Positions 8,352-17,129 of a stretch of 64,000 bases of DNA are shown one piece after another. The notes under the pieces were generated by a model that was not told the DNA's origin, did not search any database, and saw only the letters and a program-made list of their open reading frames with translations. This DNA comes from Aerococcaceae bacterium NML190073. Its GTDB lineage: Bacteria; Bacillota; Bacilli; Lactobacillales; Aerococcaceae. The position numbers and the translations under genes were made by a program. The DNA lies in assembly GCA_026131555.1 (NCBI GenBank), contig JAMXJH010000009.1, forward strand, positions 1 through 64,000, written 5' to 3'. Positions within the stretch are counted from its first letter, which is position 1; each line of letters starts with the position of its first letter.

Positions 8352-9338
8352 TTAGAAACGGCGTTGCATCACGGTTTCCATCAATTGACGTATTTCTTGC
8401 CGATATGGACTTGCCGTTAATTTCTCCAGGCGTTGAAAGGCTTTTTGCAGATAGGACTCGACCAATGCTTCCGTGCGTTCATACGCCTTGTATTCTGTTA
8501 AATAGTAGTGCAGTTCCGACAATTCTGCCTCACTCCAAGGTTCGCCTTTCGGCTTAAGTAGCGGACGAACTTTTGAGTGCGGTTCGTTCATCGCCAAAAT
8601 CAAAGGTGCAGTGTAAACACCATTTTGTACGTCTTGCAGTTGAGGTTTGCCGGCTTGTTGCGCGGATACTTGATAATCAATTAAGTCGTCCGTCAACTGG
8701 AATGCCATCCCAATCGCCTGCCCAATATAGAAGGCTTGCTTATTCGCACTCGCCGAATGCGTATTGTCATAATATCCGGCAAATGTAGACGCCGCAAATA
8801 ACAGCCCCGTTTTGCCACGGATTTGGCGCAAGTAATCGTACATTGACATGTCAGTGCGAAACTGATTCGCTAATTGATTCAACTCCCCAACTAGAATACT
8901 TTCAAGCACCCAATGGTCAATTGGGTTCACATCCACATCCACCGCTTGCTGACCTTTACTTGCCAGACGTGCCGCATAAGTCATCAAATAGTCCCCTGCA
9001 TAAATTGCCATGCGATTAGAATGTTGCTGATGTAAAGTCATAATCCCACGCCTCGTATCCGCGCCGTCAATGACATCATCATGAATCAATGTCGCCAAGT
9101 GCAAGACCTCGATTGCTGCCGCCAAGTACAATTTAGATTTAGGAATATGCCCGTAACACAATTTCGCAAACATCAAACATAAACCTGAACGCAAATATTT
9201 GCCGGGCGCTTGAATATATTCCATAATTTTCGCTTCAACGTCAGGCATCTTAATACGCAATTCCGTCAACATAATACGCCTTACTTCCGCCAATTCACGC
9301 TGAATATCCGGATAAGCGTCCCAAATTGCATGTACCAT
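8352..9338 (-). CDS. Polyprenyl diphosphate synthase (DmkB/HepT-like)
   Basis: A trans-isoprenyl diphosphate synthase elongating allylic diphosphates with IPP to make the side chain of (demethyl)menaquinone. Both aspartate-rich motifs are intact: D-D-V-I-D at 87-91 and D-D-L-I-D at 217-221, with the K-Y-L-R substrate-binding motif near 47. At 328 residues it fits the large subunit of heptaprenyl diphosphate synthase. It follows ndh2 on the same strand with only a terminator-like hairpin between, the pairing seen in the Listeria EET locus (dmkB with ndh2), so a dedicated quinone for extracellular electron transfer is likely. Chain length cannot be told by eye. Confidence 0.85.
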   Translation of the reverse strand: MVHAIWDAYPDIQRELAEVRRIMLTELRIKMPDVEAKIMEYIQAPGKYLRSGLCLMFAKLCYGHIPKSKLYLAAAIEVLHLATLIHDDVIDGADTRRGIMTLHQQHSNRMAIYAGDYLMTYAARLASKGQQAVDVDVNPIDHWVLESILVGELNQLANQFRTDMSMYDYLRQIRGKTGLLFAASTFAGYYDNTHSASANKQAFYIGQAIGMAFQLTDDLIDYQVSAQQAGKPQLQDVQNGVYTAPLILAMNEPHSKVRPLLKPKGEPWSEAELSELHYYLTEYKAYERTEALVESYLQKAFQRLEKLTASPYRQEIRQLMETVMQRRF

Positions 9339-9359
9339 TCTCTCTATCCTCTCTTAATC

Positions 9360-9391
9360 AAAAAAGGGCTGAAACTTCTCACAGCCCTTTT
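9360..9391. terminator. Terminator or attenuator between ndh2 and the prenyl synthase
   Basis: A 10-bp perfect stem (AAAAGGGCTG and its complement) with a 10-base loop and T-runs on both sides. No clear promoter lies between it and the synthase start at 9338, so partial read-through from ndh2 is plausible. Confidence 0.8.
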
Positions 9392-9403
9392 CCATCATTG
9401 TGT

Positions 9404-11302
9404 TTACTTGCTATTAGACGGCTCGTAAATATGTCTCGGTTCCCCGTAAATGAGGCGATCTAATTTTTTGTCGAGCCATGGCTGAATCCAATAATCTAGA
9501 CCAAATGCACGTCCTGAGCCATTCATCAGCGCAACCGCAACAGGTACGAACCACATATTTACCCAATAAAACATACCGGACAAGCAGAACATAGTCACTA
9601 ACATAATCGTTCCGGCATTCACTAACCATACGAATGCTCCGGCAATGAGCGCTAAACCAATCGCAATCTCCACGAACGTCATAAATTTCTGCATAAAGAA
9701 TGCAACATCACGATTCGGCATCATCACCTTCATAATTGCAGCGAACCAATCCGGCATCTTATCCAAAACAGGCATCGGACTTTCGCCGTATGCATAGTTC
9801 AAACTGAACACCGTGTGCGCTGCTTCCGCAACTACTTCTGAAGCGCCGCTCGCAGCGTCTGCCGCAGCTGAAGCCCCTGAAGTTGTTGCTTCTTGCAACC
9901 ATTCGAATGGGAAAACTAGTTTCTCATCACTCAACCATGATGTTGTGCCAAACCAGCCGAATGCTTTCTTAAACCCTTCATACAACCACATTGAACCGTA
10001 GAAAATTCGTAGCGGTACCGACCATAACACATTACCATGCGTCGCCAAATGCTTTCTGAAGATGTTTCTGCCATCTTTTATCTCGAAAAATTCATGTTGA
10101 ACATACGTTACCATGTAGTAGAAGCTGCGAATTGTGAAGAAGTACAACAAATTCACTAAATGCTTCACCAACATCGCCATAAAACCTGAAAGATGGAACT
10201 TGTCCATTAAGTAAGCAACGCCATAACGTGAACCAATCGACACCATAAAGCCGTCATATTTCCCTTTGAATGCGTGCTTCTCGCCACCTTTAATAGCTGC
10301 GATGATGTTAACGGCCGCTGTGTGTCCTGTCTGTTCCGCTGCTTGCACAATTTGCGGCACAGGTTGATTGTCATTCGCCGCATCTTCAAAGTAAACTAAG
10401 TCACCGGCAATATAGACATTTTCTTTATCTTTGGCTTCCATGTACTGATTGGCAACAAGGCGACCGGCACGACCTTTCTCGATGCCGAATTCTGCGGTAT
10501 CCGTATTGGCTTGCACACCTGCTGTCCAAATAGTCGTATGTGTCGGAATGCTTGCTCCGGAAGCTAATTGTACGCGATCCGGCAATACTTCCACAATGCC
10601 ATCACCGATTGTTACGTGAATACCTACACGCTCCATATACTTCAACGCTTTGGTCTGCTCCTTCTCTGTTACCATCTGCAAAATCTTCGGACCTGCTTCA
10701 ACTAAATGAACAGAGAATTCAGCCGGATTGAGTTTGTAGTCTTTTGCCAAGCGCGGTACCCATTCAACCAACTCGCCGACCATCTCCACTCCGGTAAAGC
10801 CGGCGCCACAAACTAGGAATGATAAGAGCGCGCGACGCTTTGCTTCATCATGCTCGCGTGAAGCTTTGTAAACGGAATTGATAATATGCTCACGAATCGC
10901 TTCCGCTGCTTCAATTGACCATAATGTAAAGCCGTGTTCTTTTACGCCTTTCACACCGAAGTCGTTTGCTTCGCCCCCCATTGCTAATAGCAAGTAGTCA
11001 TACTTGAATGTGTGATGCTCCGCAATGACTTCTTTCTTGTCGTAATCCACTTTAACGACTTTATCCGTCACCAAATCAACTTTCTTCGTCTTATTGAAAA
11101 TACGACGCAAATCATATTTGATGGCATTAGGTTCCACACGTCCGCCTGCAACTTCATGAAGTTCAGTCATGTAAGTATGGAACGAATTTTTGTCAATCAA
11201 TGTAATATTCACTGATTCATCTTTCTTGAATGTTTTGCCCAGTTTGCGAGCTGCGGCGATTCCCGCATAGCCTGCACCGACAATGACGATTTCTTTTGTC
11301 AC
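9404..11302 (-). CDS. ndh2: Type II NADH:quinone dehydrogenase with C-terminal membrane domain (Ndh2)
   Basis: A single-chain NADH dehydrogenase passing electrons from NADH via FAD to membrane quinone without pumping ions. The FAD-binding G-x-G-Y-A-G is at residues 9-14, the NADH-binding G-A-G-F-T-G about 165, and A-G-D near 300 closes the flavin site. Ordinary NDH-2 enzymes are about 400 aa; this 632-aa protein adds a membrane part from about residue 360 with several helices, including a DoxX-like region at the C-terminus. That long architecture is characteristic of Ndh2 of the Listeria-type EET pathway. It starts with GTG at 11302 after AAGGGGA and has its own consensus promoter. Confidence 0.9.
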   Translation of the reverse strand: MTKEIVIVGAGYAGIAAARKLGKTFKKDESVNITLIDKNSFHTYMTELHEVAGGRVEPNAIKYDLRRIFNKTKKVDLVTDKVVKVDYDKKEVIAEHHTFKYDYLLLAMGGEANDFGVKGVKEHGFTLWSIEAAEAIREHIINSVYKASREHDEAKRRALLSFLVCGAGFTGVEMVGELVEWVPRLAKDYKLNPAEFSVHLVEAGPKILQMVTEKEQTKALKYMERVGIHVTIGDGIVEVLPDRVQLASGASIPTHTTIWTAGVQANTDTAEFGIEKGRAGRLVANQYMEAKDKENVYIAGDLVYFEDAANDNQPVPQIVQAAEQTGHTAAVNIIAAIKGGEKHAFKGKYDGFMVSIGSRYGVAYLMDKFHLSGFMAMLVKHLVNLLYFFTIRSFYYMVTYVQHEFFEIKDGRNIFRKHLATHGNVLWSVPLRIFYGSMWLYEGFKKAFGWFGTTSWLSDEKLVFPFEWLQEATTSGASAAADAASGASEVVAEAAHTVFSLNYAYGESPMPVLDKMPDWFAAIMKVMMPNRDVAFFMQKFMTFVEIAIGLALIAGAFVWLVNAGTIMLVTMFCLSGMFYWVNMWFVPVAVALMNGSGRAFGLDYWIQPWLDKKLDRLIYGEPRHIYEPSNSK

Positions 11303-11341
11303 GATAATTCCCCTTCTCTATTTCTATTACTGTACCGCCAA

Positions 11342-11370
11342 ATTATAGCGTATTTCTTCACAATCTACAA
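11342..11370 (-). promoter_or_regulatory. ndh2 promoter
   Basis: On the minus strand TTGTAG (11365-11370), 17 bases and TATAAT (11342-11347) lie 39 bases before the GTG start. Confidence 0.7.
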
Positions 11371-11389
11371 TCATATTTTTGTTCATGCC

Positions 11390-11419
11390 AAAAAAAGAGC
11401 CAGGCAAGCGCCTAACTCT
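11390..11419 (-). terminator. prsA terminator
   Basis: A 10-bp stem with two G-U pairs (AGAGTTAGGC with GCCTGGCTCT on the minus strand) and a GCTT loop is followed by six or more T, 12 bases after the prsA stop. Confidence 0.85.
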
Positions 11420-11430
11420 TCATGGTGTCT

Positions 11431-12435
11431 TTACTCTGCTGATTCAGACGAACTTTCTTCTGTTGATTCTGTTGAAGTTTCTGACTCAGAAATAGACGAT
11501 GCATCGCTTGATGCTTCTTCTTGAGGCGCTTTGTAATCCAATAAGTCTTTAATGGCATCTTTCAAATCATCTGCTTTAATATCTACTTTCGCCTTCTTCA
11601 CTAAGTCGCTTAAGATTGTGTTCTGTGTCGTTGCATCGACTAATTTACTGTTTAAGTATAATTCTTTAATTTCATCTTTGTTCGCTTCAGCGTAAGGTGC
11701 TTTCTCGCCGTTTTTGATTGTTTTGATGACATGGTAACCGAATTGGCTCTTCACAGGTGTTTGTCCGAGTTCACCATTCTTCAATGCTCTGACGCCTTCT
11801 TCAAATTCCGCTACCATCTGCCCTGAATTGAACGGTGGTAACAATCCCCCGTTAGAGGCTGTTCCGTCTTTCGATACTTGGCGTGCTACATCTTCAAAGG
11901 TTTCGCCTTTATTGATTCGCTCAATGGCTGCTTTCGCTTCTTCTTCTGTATCTACCAAAATATGTTGCGCCTCCATCGGTGCTTTGTATTCTTTTTCATA
12001 GTAAGCTTGGATTGCTTCTTCTGACATATCTAAGTTGCTTTCAATCGCCGCTCGGAATAATTGTTGCACGTATAATTGGTGTTTGTAATCTTCCAGCGTC
12101 CCTAATTTACGCTTGGCTAATTCCGCCTTCAAGGCTTCTTCGCCACCCATTTTTTGGATTTGCTTAGTTAATTCTTCTTCGGTTTTTCCTTTTATTTCAT
12201 CCAAGTTGGTGACACTTTGTTCCAACACGTTTTGAATAATTAAGGTACGCAAAGTTGTTGCACCGTAAGTTCTCTTCAAGTCTTGGTAGAACTCCTCTTG
12301 CGTAATTGATTTGTCGCCGACAGTTGCAATTACCGGCGAATCTGTCGAATTCGCTTTAGTTGCTTGACCACAACCCGCTAGAATTGCCATAGAGGCTAAT
12401 GTTGCTACTAATAATCGTTTCTTCATTTGTTCCAT
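11431..12435 (-). CDS. prsA: PrsA foldase lipoprotein (peptidyl-prolyl isomerase)
   Basis: A membrane-anchored extracytoplasmic chaperone that helps secreted proteins fold after Sec export. The N-terminus is a lipoprotein signal with lipobox L-A-G-C (C22). An N-terminal chaperone region (about 30-150) precedes a parvulin-type isomerase domain (about 152-246: Q-H-I-L-V, the G-G-L-L-P-P-F segment and F-G-Y-H-V-I). The tail after 300 is very rich in S and E. The ATG at 12435 has TAGGAG close upstream; a second ATG three codons later is an alternative. Several secreted proteins in this window would be natural clients. It lies downstream of HIT and YtxH-like genes, a common Lactobacillales order. 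Confidence 0.93.
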   Translation of the reverse strand: MEQMKKRLLVATLASMAILAGCGQATKANSTDSPVIATVGDKSITQEEFYQDLKRTYGATTLRTLIIQNVLEQSVTNLDEIKGKTEEELTKQIQKMGGEEALKAELAKRKLGTLEDYKHQLYVQQLFRAAIESNLDMSEEAIQAYYEKEYKAPMEAQHILVDTEEEAKAAIERINKGETFEDVARQVSKDGTASNGGLLPPFNSGQMVAEFEEGVRALKNGELGQTPVKSQFGYHVIKTIKNGEKAPYAEANKDEIKELYLNSKLVDATTQNTILSDLVKKAKVDIKADDLKDAIKDLLDYKAPQEEASSDASSISESETSTESTEESSSESAE

Positions 12436-12543
12436 CCTACTCCTATTTGGTTAATTTTTCACTTTACACACTATACCACATTCTTAATGAAAATAGACGT
12501 TTTTTACCGTTTTTTCATCAAAAAGTTGCATTTTCTCCATGTT

Positions 12544-12885
12544 TTAGAAATCGGATAAGTGTTCGTCCAAATTTCCTTTCAAAGTGTTTATTCTCGCTTG
12601 AACGCGACGAAAGCGCGGACGATTCGCTTCTTCGAATTGGCGCAATTCCGTCTTCACTTGTTGTGTCACTTTTTGTGCGAGGGGTAATACGTCGTGCATT
12701 AAATGTTGAAACGATGCTTGTGCACGTTCCAAATCTTCTTGCACAATACCGGCGTCTTCTTGCACTTGCGCCACGTAATTTGTCAATAATTGGCGAGTTT
12801 CCTGTCCGCTTCTTTTCGCCGTCAACAAGGTATAAGTGCCACCTATCAGTGCACCCCAGAAGAAACCTGAACTAAATTTTCCCAT
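12544..12885 (-). CDS. YtxH-like membrane-associated protein
   Basis: A 113-aa protein with one N-terminal glycine-rich hydrophobic segment (S-G-F-F-W-G-A-L-I-G-G, about 5-22) followed by a long amphipathic, coiled-coil-like helix, the usual layout of YtxH-domain proteins. Its function is unknown. It begins after AAGGAGG, 12 bases downstream of the HIT gene, and precedes prsA, so hit-ytxH is probably one transcript. Confidence 0.8.
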   Translation of the reverse strand: MGKFSSGFFWGALIGGTYTLLTAKRSGQETRQLLTNYVAQVQEDAGIVQEDLERAQASFQHLMHDVLPLAQKVTQQVKTELRQFEEANRPRFRRVQARINTLKGNLDEHLSDF

Positions 12886-12897
12886 CTTAATGCCTCC

Positions 12898-13323
12898 TTA
12901 TTGAATGTGATTTGCAATTTTGTCAGCGAGCGCTTGAAATTCCTCGCTTGAGTATTGCCCCGTACGATTCTCAAACTGCATTTGGAAACCTTCATGGTGC
13001 GTGTAACGCGGAATTAAATGCACGTGCGAATGAAACACACTTTGATAAGCGACTTCACCATTGTTATTGACAATATTCAAGCCTTTCATGTCCGGAAAAG
13101 CTGCTCGCAACGCTTGTGCAATCTTCGGTACGCGACTAAATACGGTCGCCGCCAACGCTTCATCGTACTCGAACATATCTGTCACATGGCGCTTAGGAAT
13201 CACCAACGTGTGCCCCTGTGTCACTTGCGAAATATCTAGAAAAGCGTACGCTTCCTCATCTTCGTACACTTTGGCAGAAGGAATCTCTCCTGCTATGATT
13301 TTGCAAAAAATACAATCTGTCAT
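12898..13323 (-). CDS. hit: HIT family nucleotide hydrolase
   Basis: A small cytoplasmic histidine-triad protein that hydrolyses nucleoside phosphoramidates or dinucleotides (Hint branch). The triad H-S-H-V-H is at 98-102, the N-terminal C-I-F-C pair (4-7) suggests the zinc-binding variant, and the length of 141 is standard. The start follows TAGGAGGG. It heads the hit-ytxH-prsA group. Confidence 0.93.
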   Translation of the reverse strand: MTDCIFCKIIAGEIPSAKVYEDEEAYAFLDISQVTQGHTLVIPKRHVTDMFEYDEALAATVFSRVPKIAQALRAAFPDMKGLNIVNNNGEVAYQSVFHSHVHLIPRYTHHEGFQMQFENRTGQYSSEEFQALADKIANHIQ

Positions 13324-13395
13324 TTCAAACCCTCCTATATCAGTGCTCTTGTAACAAGCATACCATATTTGAGCGTGGCGATAAACAATATTCAG

Positions 13396-13424
13396 TTGTA
13401 TAACTCACCTAAAGATGATAAAAT
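13396..13424 (+). promoter_or_regulatory. tRNA-Arg promoter
   Basis: TTGTAT (13396-13401), 17 bases and TAAAAT (13419-13424), 30 bases before the tRNA. Confidence 0.55.
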
Positions 13425-13454
13425 ATGAGGTGGCTTAGCGCCAACTACCAACAT

Positions 13455-13526
13455 GCCACCATAGTGTAATGGATATCACGCAAGATTCCGGTTCTTGAAA
13501 TGGGGGTTCGATTCCCTCTGGTGGTG
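13455..13526 (+). tRNA. tRNA-Arg (anticodon CCG)
   Basis: A 72-nt cloverleaf: acceptor GCCACCA pairs with TGGTGGT (one G-U at the end), anticodon stem CAAGA/TCTTG encloses the loop TTCCGGT with anticodon CCG (reads CGG), and the T-arm has GGGGG, TTCGATT and CCCTC. The discriminator is G and CCA is not encoded. The D-stem is short (GTG/CAC). It stands alone between its own promoter and terminator. Confidence 0.93.
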
Positions 13527-13548
13527 TAAATTAATCTAACTATATTAA

Positions 13549-13574
13549 AACCGCTCACTGCATCGTGAGCGGTT
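13549..13574 (+). terminator. tRNA terminator
   Basis: A 10-bp perfect stem (AACCGCTCAC and complement) with a 6-base loop is followed by TCTTATTT, 22 bases after the tRNA. Confidence 0.85.
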
Positions 13575-14110
13575 CTTATTTATATGCTTATCACTTAAAC
13601 GGTAGTTGTGTCTCCCGGTGTTTCTTTGGCTTTTGCTTGATATCGTATCATACCTCTACGAAGTACTCCTATCTGTTCCACAACTAATGAACGAATAAGG
13701 ATTCTAATCACTCGATTACAAGCGATTCTGAACAGAATGACCCGCGCGGGAAGCCGGAAACTCTTGTCAATGGCAAAATACAGTGTGATGCACATCGAAT
13801 ACTGCTATCAAAGGAATACGTTCATTATAGTAAGCGGCACGAGTTGCTTCTACTTGTCTATCGCGTCATTGTCAAGCCTCCAACAATTCACTGTATGCTT
13901 AGTTCATCAGATGTATAATGATTTGTTCTGAATTTTGCTCACGAAAACCATGATAATTCAAAAAAGAAACCCCGCAAATATTACCTGCCTACTGATAGCG
14001 CATATGATATTGTCATTTAGATTGTCTTATTTTAATCATCATTTCAACTTGCAGCTATTTCTACATAAAGCTATAATAAAAACATAAAAAATCAAGTAAG
14101 GTGGTATTTT
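13575..14110. other. Stretch of about 530 bases without a supported gene, beside the tRNA
   Basis: Only short open frames are present: 13595-13795 on the minus strand (66 codons, ending G-D-T-T-T-V, no ribosome site) and 13737-13931 on the plus strand (64 codons). Neither has a good start context. Promoter-like minus-strand patches occur (TTGACA near 13870, TATAAT near 13826). It may be the remains of an insertion next to a tRNA gene, but no att repeat or integrase is visible. Confidence 0.4.
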
Positions 14111-14737
14111 ATGAAAAAAATATTGAGTGCTATTGTAGTTGTATTATTATTCTCCTTCCCAGCAAAAGCTTTTTCAGAACCAGACGGGGTTCTGCTTGGA
14201 AGCGAACTTAGAAGTGGTGAATATACCTCTATTGGTGGCGCAAGCATTAAAGTTGAACAAACTCTTATAAATAAAATTATTGAAACAAAATCCCTAGACA
14301 ATAGTTTAATTCCTATTTTATTTAGCGCCCTAGCTAACGAAAACTTATCTATTTACAACGAAATAAATTCCGATATTAGCTTTAAAACCGATGAAATAAT
14401 AATCAGGGGTAACTCGACACCTATCAACATATATAGCGGCGATGATATTGAAAAAGGTTTTCCACAGGGGAGAATATATCGGGTAATAGGAGTTGAAACA
14501 CCCGGGGAACAATATTTAGGAATTATTTTCCCATATAATGAAAAACATTTTTATACTATCGTAGTCAACGAATGGGGAATCGCTTTGCAAAAATATGTTC
14601 CCGTAGATTTATTTGATCGTTATTACGAACTTGAAAAAAGACAAGCTGAACTAAATCTCGAAAATGCGCTAGATGCACTGGAAAACGCATACGAGAAAAA
14701 ACCATCTCCGCCATCTTTTGATTCCAATAACAACTAG
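14111..14737 (+). CDS. Secreted protein of unknown function, AT-rich
   Basis: A 208-aa protein with signal peptide (M-K-K-I-L-S..., likely cleavage after A-K-A or A-F-S near 19-22), a mixed alpha/beta body and a C-terminal helix (about 165-197, E/L/A-rich) ending in a short P/S/N tail. There is no lipobox or wall anchor. I do not recognise the family. The start follows AAGGTGG. Base composition is clearly more AT-rich and codon use more A-ending (AAA, ATA, GAA) than in neighbouring genes, and it lies beside a tRNA gene, both consistent with acquisition by transfer. It is a single-gene transcript with its own terminator. Confidence 0.8.
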   Translation: MKKILSAIVVVLLFSFPAKAFSEPDGVLLGSELRSGEYTSIGGASIKVEQTLINKIIETKSLDNSLIPILFSALANENLSIYNEINSDISFKTDEIIIRGNSTPINIYSGDDIEKGFPQGRIYRVIGVETPGEQYLGIIFPYNEKHFYTIVVNEWGIALQKYVPVDLFDRYYELEKRQAELNLENALDALENAYEKKPSPPSFDSNNN

Positions 14738-14776
14738 ATAAAATACGTCTTTTATCAACATTACAACCTTTTATTA

Positions 14777-14806
14777 AAATACCCTCACTTTATTGTGAGG
14801 GTATTT
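14777..14806. terminator. Bidirectional terminator
   Basis: A 12-bp stem (AAATACCCTCAC and complement) with a 6-base loop between the convergent genes ending at 14737 and 14864. Confidence 0.8.
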
Positions 14807-14863
14807 ATTTTTATACCTTTTCTGTCAAAATATCTGTTTCCTTGCACCGCTCAGAAATACTTC

Positions 14864-15460
14864 CTACTCCCCTGCCATACCGGCTTTAGTGAAATGTTTG
14901 CGTAAGATATATTGTCCGAATAGTCCGCCGATAAGAGCGCCGATAGCGACTATTCCAAGTAGAAACGCAACATTGCTCACATTGAACTCTACCATGACAT
15001 TGTTGACATACGTCATGTCTTTCCCTTTATCCAATAGGCGTTGCACATAAGCTTCACGTGCCACCCACATCAAAATAATCGGACCTAAATTACCGAACGA
15101 AAACACGATATACGACAACAAGTTACCTTGCTTGCTCTGATAGTTGCCCATTTTGCCAATGGAATCTGCGAGTACGCCGAAGACTAAACTCGGAATGAAA
15201 GATACGATGAAATGCCCTGAGAAAAAGAAGAAGCATGCCATCATCACACCGACTAAAGTAATCGCACCAAATTTCTGCACCTTTGAGATGAGCACCATGT
15301 AGACTGTGCCGGCGAATAAGGCGGTAAACGCCGGTGCCAACATCATATTTCCGCTGTGGATAATCACGACGCCGACTAATGTGCCCAATGCTACAAATAA
15401 GAAGTATAGAGCGGCATAAACACCTGTCGTCATCAAGTCTTTAATCGTTAATTGCTTCAT
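14864..15460 (-). CDS. MptD-family putative ECF transporter S component
   Basis: A 198-aa integral membrane protein with about five or six helices, resembling the MptD/Trep_Strep group of energy-coupling-factor S components, which bind the substrate of an uptake transporter. Its start overlaps the upstream ABC gene by 20 bases, so it is the third gene of a tight operon with two fused ABC half-transporters rather than separate EcfA/EcfT genes. A similar three-gene set (S component plus two membrane/ATPase proteins) is known in streptococci as SiaFGH and linked to heme uptake. The substrate here is not visible from the sequence. Confidence 0.8.
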   Translation of the reverse strand: MKQLTIKDLMTTGVYAALYFLFVALGTLVGVVIIHSGNMMLAPAFTALFAGTVYMVLISKVQKFGAITLVGVMMACFFFFSGHFIVSFIPSLVFGVLADSIGKMGNYQSKQGNLLSYIVFSFGNLGPIILMWVAREAYVQRLLDKGKDMTYVNNVMVEFNVSNVAFLLGIVAIGALIGGLFGQYILRKHFTKAGMAGE

Positions 15461-17129
15461 GTAATTGCTCCTTTTCTTTAGTTAAGATGCCTTTTTCGAG
15501 GCGATAGACGATGTCTGCGCATGACGTGGTGCTCGGACGATGCGAGATTAGGAAGACTAAGCCTTGGCAATGCTCACGAATGACTTGCAACAAACTTGCT
15601 TCATTCAATGAATCCAAGTTGCTGGTCGGCTCGTCGAACACATAACAATCCGCTTGCTTTAACAAAGCGCGCGTCAATTCTAAACGTTGCAATTCCCCCG
15701 CAGAAAAAATCGGTTGTTCATTCTTCAATCGAGTGTCCAAACCCTGTGGCGTTGCGGCGATTTTGTCGGCGATATTGCATTGGCGCGCCGCTTGCCAAAT
15801 CGCATCGTCCGTGATGTTGGAATTGCCTAATGTCAAGTTCTCTCGAATCGTTTGATTGAAGATTTGCGGCACTTGCGGAATATAGGCGAACTTCGTCTGC
15901 CACGCTTGCGGCGCCACTTCACTGAGCGACACACCATCGATTAGAATACGTCCATTGGTCACATCATACCAACGCATCAACAATTTCATCAGCGTGCTTT
16001 TGCCCGAACCGCTTGCACCGACAATGCCGATAATCTTGGCGCCACTAAACGCCACACTTAACTGCTCAAAAATCGCCTGCTCTCGATTCGCGTACTTAAA
16101 GCTGATGTTCTCAACCTCAATCACATTCACGTTCGGTGCTTGCAACTTACCCGTACGATTCGGTTCTGCTTCATCAAGCAAGTCGAAGACGTGACGCCCT
16201 GCATTGATTGCGCGCTTGAAACCAAGTGGTAAGCGACTCAATTCCAGAAACGGCGCAAACGACGTGCTGAATACGACGATTGCCGTTGTCGCTTGGGTAA
16301 CGGTCAAATGACTTGCAGCAACACCACTCATCGCTAAAGTCGCGACAATCATCACTGCCAACCCAACGATTAAGAACGTGACGGAGGTCTGAATGAATTG
16401 CACCACTGCCACCTCACGCTCTCGCGCATTGACATCATGGCTATACTCTTCTAATGTCGCAAACCTAGCTTCTACTTGCTGATACTGCACCAATTCACGC
16501 ACGCCACGCAAACTCTCCATGAACTGCGACAAATAAATCTTACGCGAAGCCGTTTGTTGCCGCAATAAAGGTTCTAATTTTTTTGCAAAAAAATTCGGAA
16601 CGCCAATCGCCAACAACGCATACGTCACGCCGACAACCAGTGCCAGTTGCCACATAACCGTCGCGAAGTAAGGCAACATCAACAAGGTTACGCAAGAAGC
16701 TGTCAACACCGGCGGAATCGTATGGGCAAAGAAGACTTCCAACGCCTCGATGTCCTCGCCAATCATCTTGAGGAGTGCTCCACTATCTTGTGTGTCTAAC
16801 TTCGAAGGCGCCAGGCGTCGCATTTTGGCGAAGGCGGCATTGCGATATTCCGCCAGTACCCGAAATGCAACGTAATGCCCGTAATAATGTTCGCCGTAGC
16901 GGAATGCACCGCGAGCCAGTGCTAAACCGATTAGAATCGCCAGCGCGCTCCAGTGCGGTGCGCCCGCTTGAAACACCAAGTGCAGAATATACGCCGGAAT
17001 CAGAATGGTCGCTAAGAAACCCAACACGGCAAAAGCAACCGCAACATAAATATAACGCAACAAATGGCGCATGGAGGCAAAGAGTTTGCGCACCATTTGC
17101 AAGGTACTCAAAGATTGATTAGTTGACAT
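15441..17129 (-). CDS. ABC transporter, fused permease and ATPase (second subunit)
   Basis: A 562-aa half-transporter: six-helix type I exporter-like membrane domain (about 20-310), then a nucleotide-binding domain with Walker A G-A-S-G-S-G-K-S, the signature S-A-G-E-L-Q-R (a variant of LSGGQ, with SAGEL) and Walker B C-Y-V-F-D-E-P. The ATG at 17129 overlaps the end of the first ABC gene by 11 bases; an upstream in-frame start would add 24 residues within that gene and is unlikely. With its neighbour it should form a heterodimer; together with the S component the complex may import instead of export. Confidence 0.88.
   Translation of the reverse strand: MSTNQSLSTLQMVRKLFASMRHLLRYIYVAVAFAVLGFLATILIPAYILHLVFQAGAPHWSALAILIGLALARGAFRYGEHYYGHYVAFRVLAEYRNAAFAKMRRLAPSKLDTQDSGALLKMIGEDIEALEVFFAHTIPPVLTASCVTLLMLPYFATVMWQLALVVGVTYALLAIGVPNFFAKKLEPLLRQQTASRKIYLSQFMESLRGVRELVQYQQVEARFATLEEYSHDVNAREREVAVVQFIQTSVTFLIVGLAVMIVATLAMSGVAASHLTVTQATTAIVVFSTSFAPFLELSRLPLGFKRAINAGRHVFDLLDEAEPNRTGKLQAPNVNVIEVENISFKYANREQAIFEQLSVAFSGAKIIGIVGASGSGKSTLMKLLMRWYDVTNGRILIDGVSLSEVAPQAWQTKFAYIPQVPQIFNQTIRENLTLGNSNITDDAIWQAARQCNIADKIAATPQGLDTRLKNEQPIFSAGELQRLELTRALLKQADCYVFDEPTSNLDSLNEASLLQVIREHCQGLVFLISHRPSTTSCADIVYRLEKGILTKEKEQLHEAIND

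Noticed and set aside
13595-13795. 66-codon minus-strand frame after tRNA-Arg ending G-D-T-T-T-V
   Set aside because: No ribosome site and no recognised family; kept only as part of the unassigned stretch.
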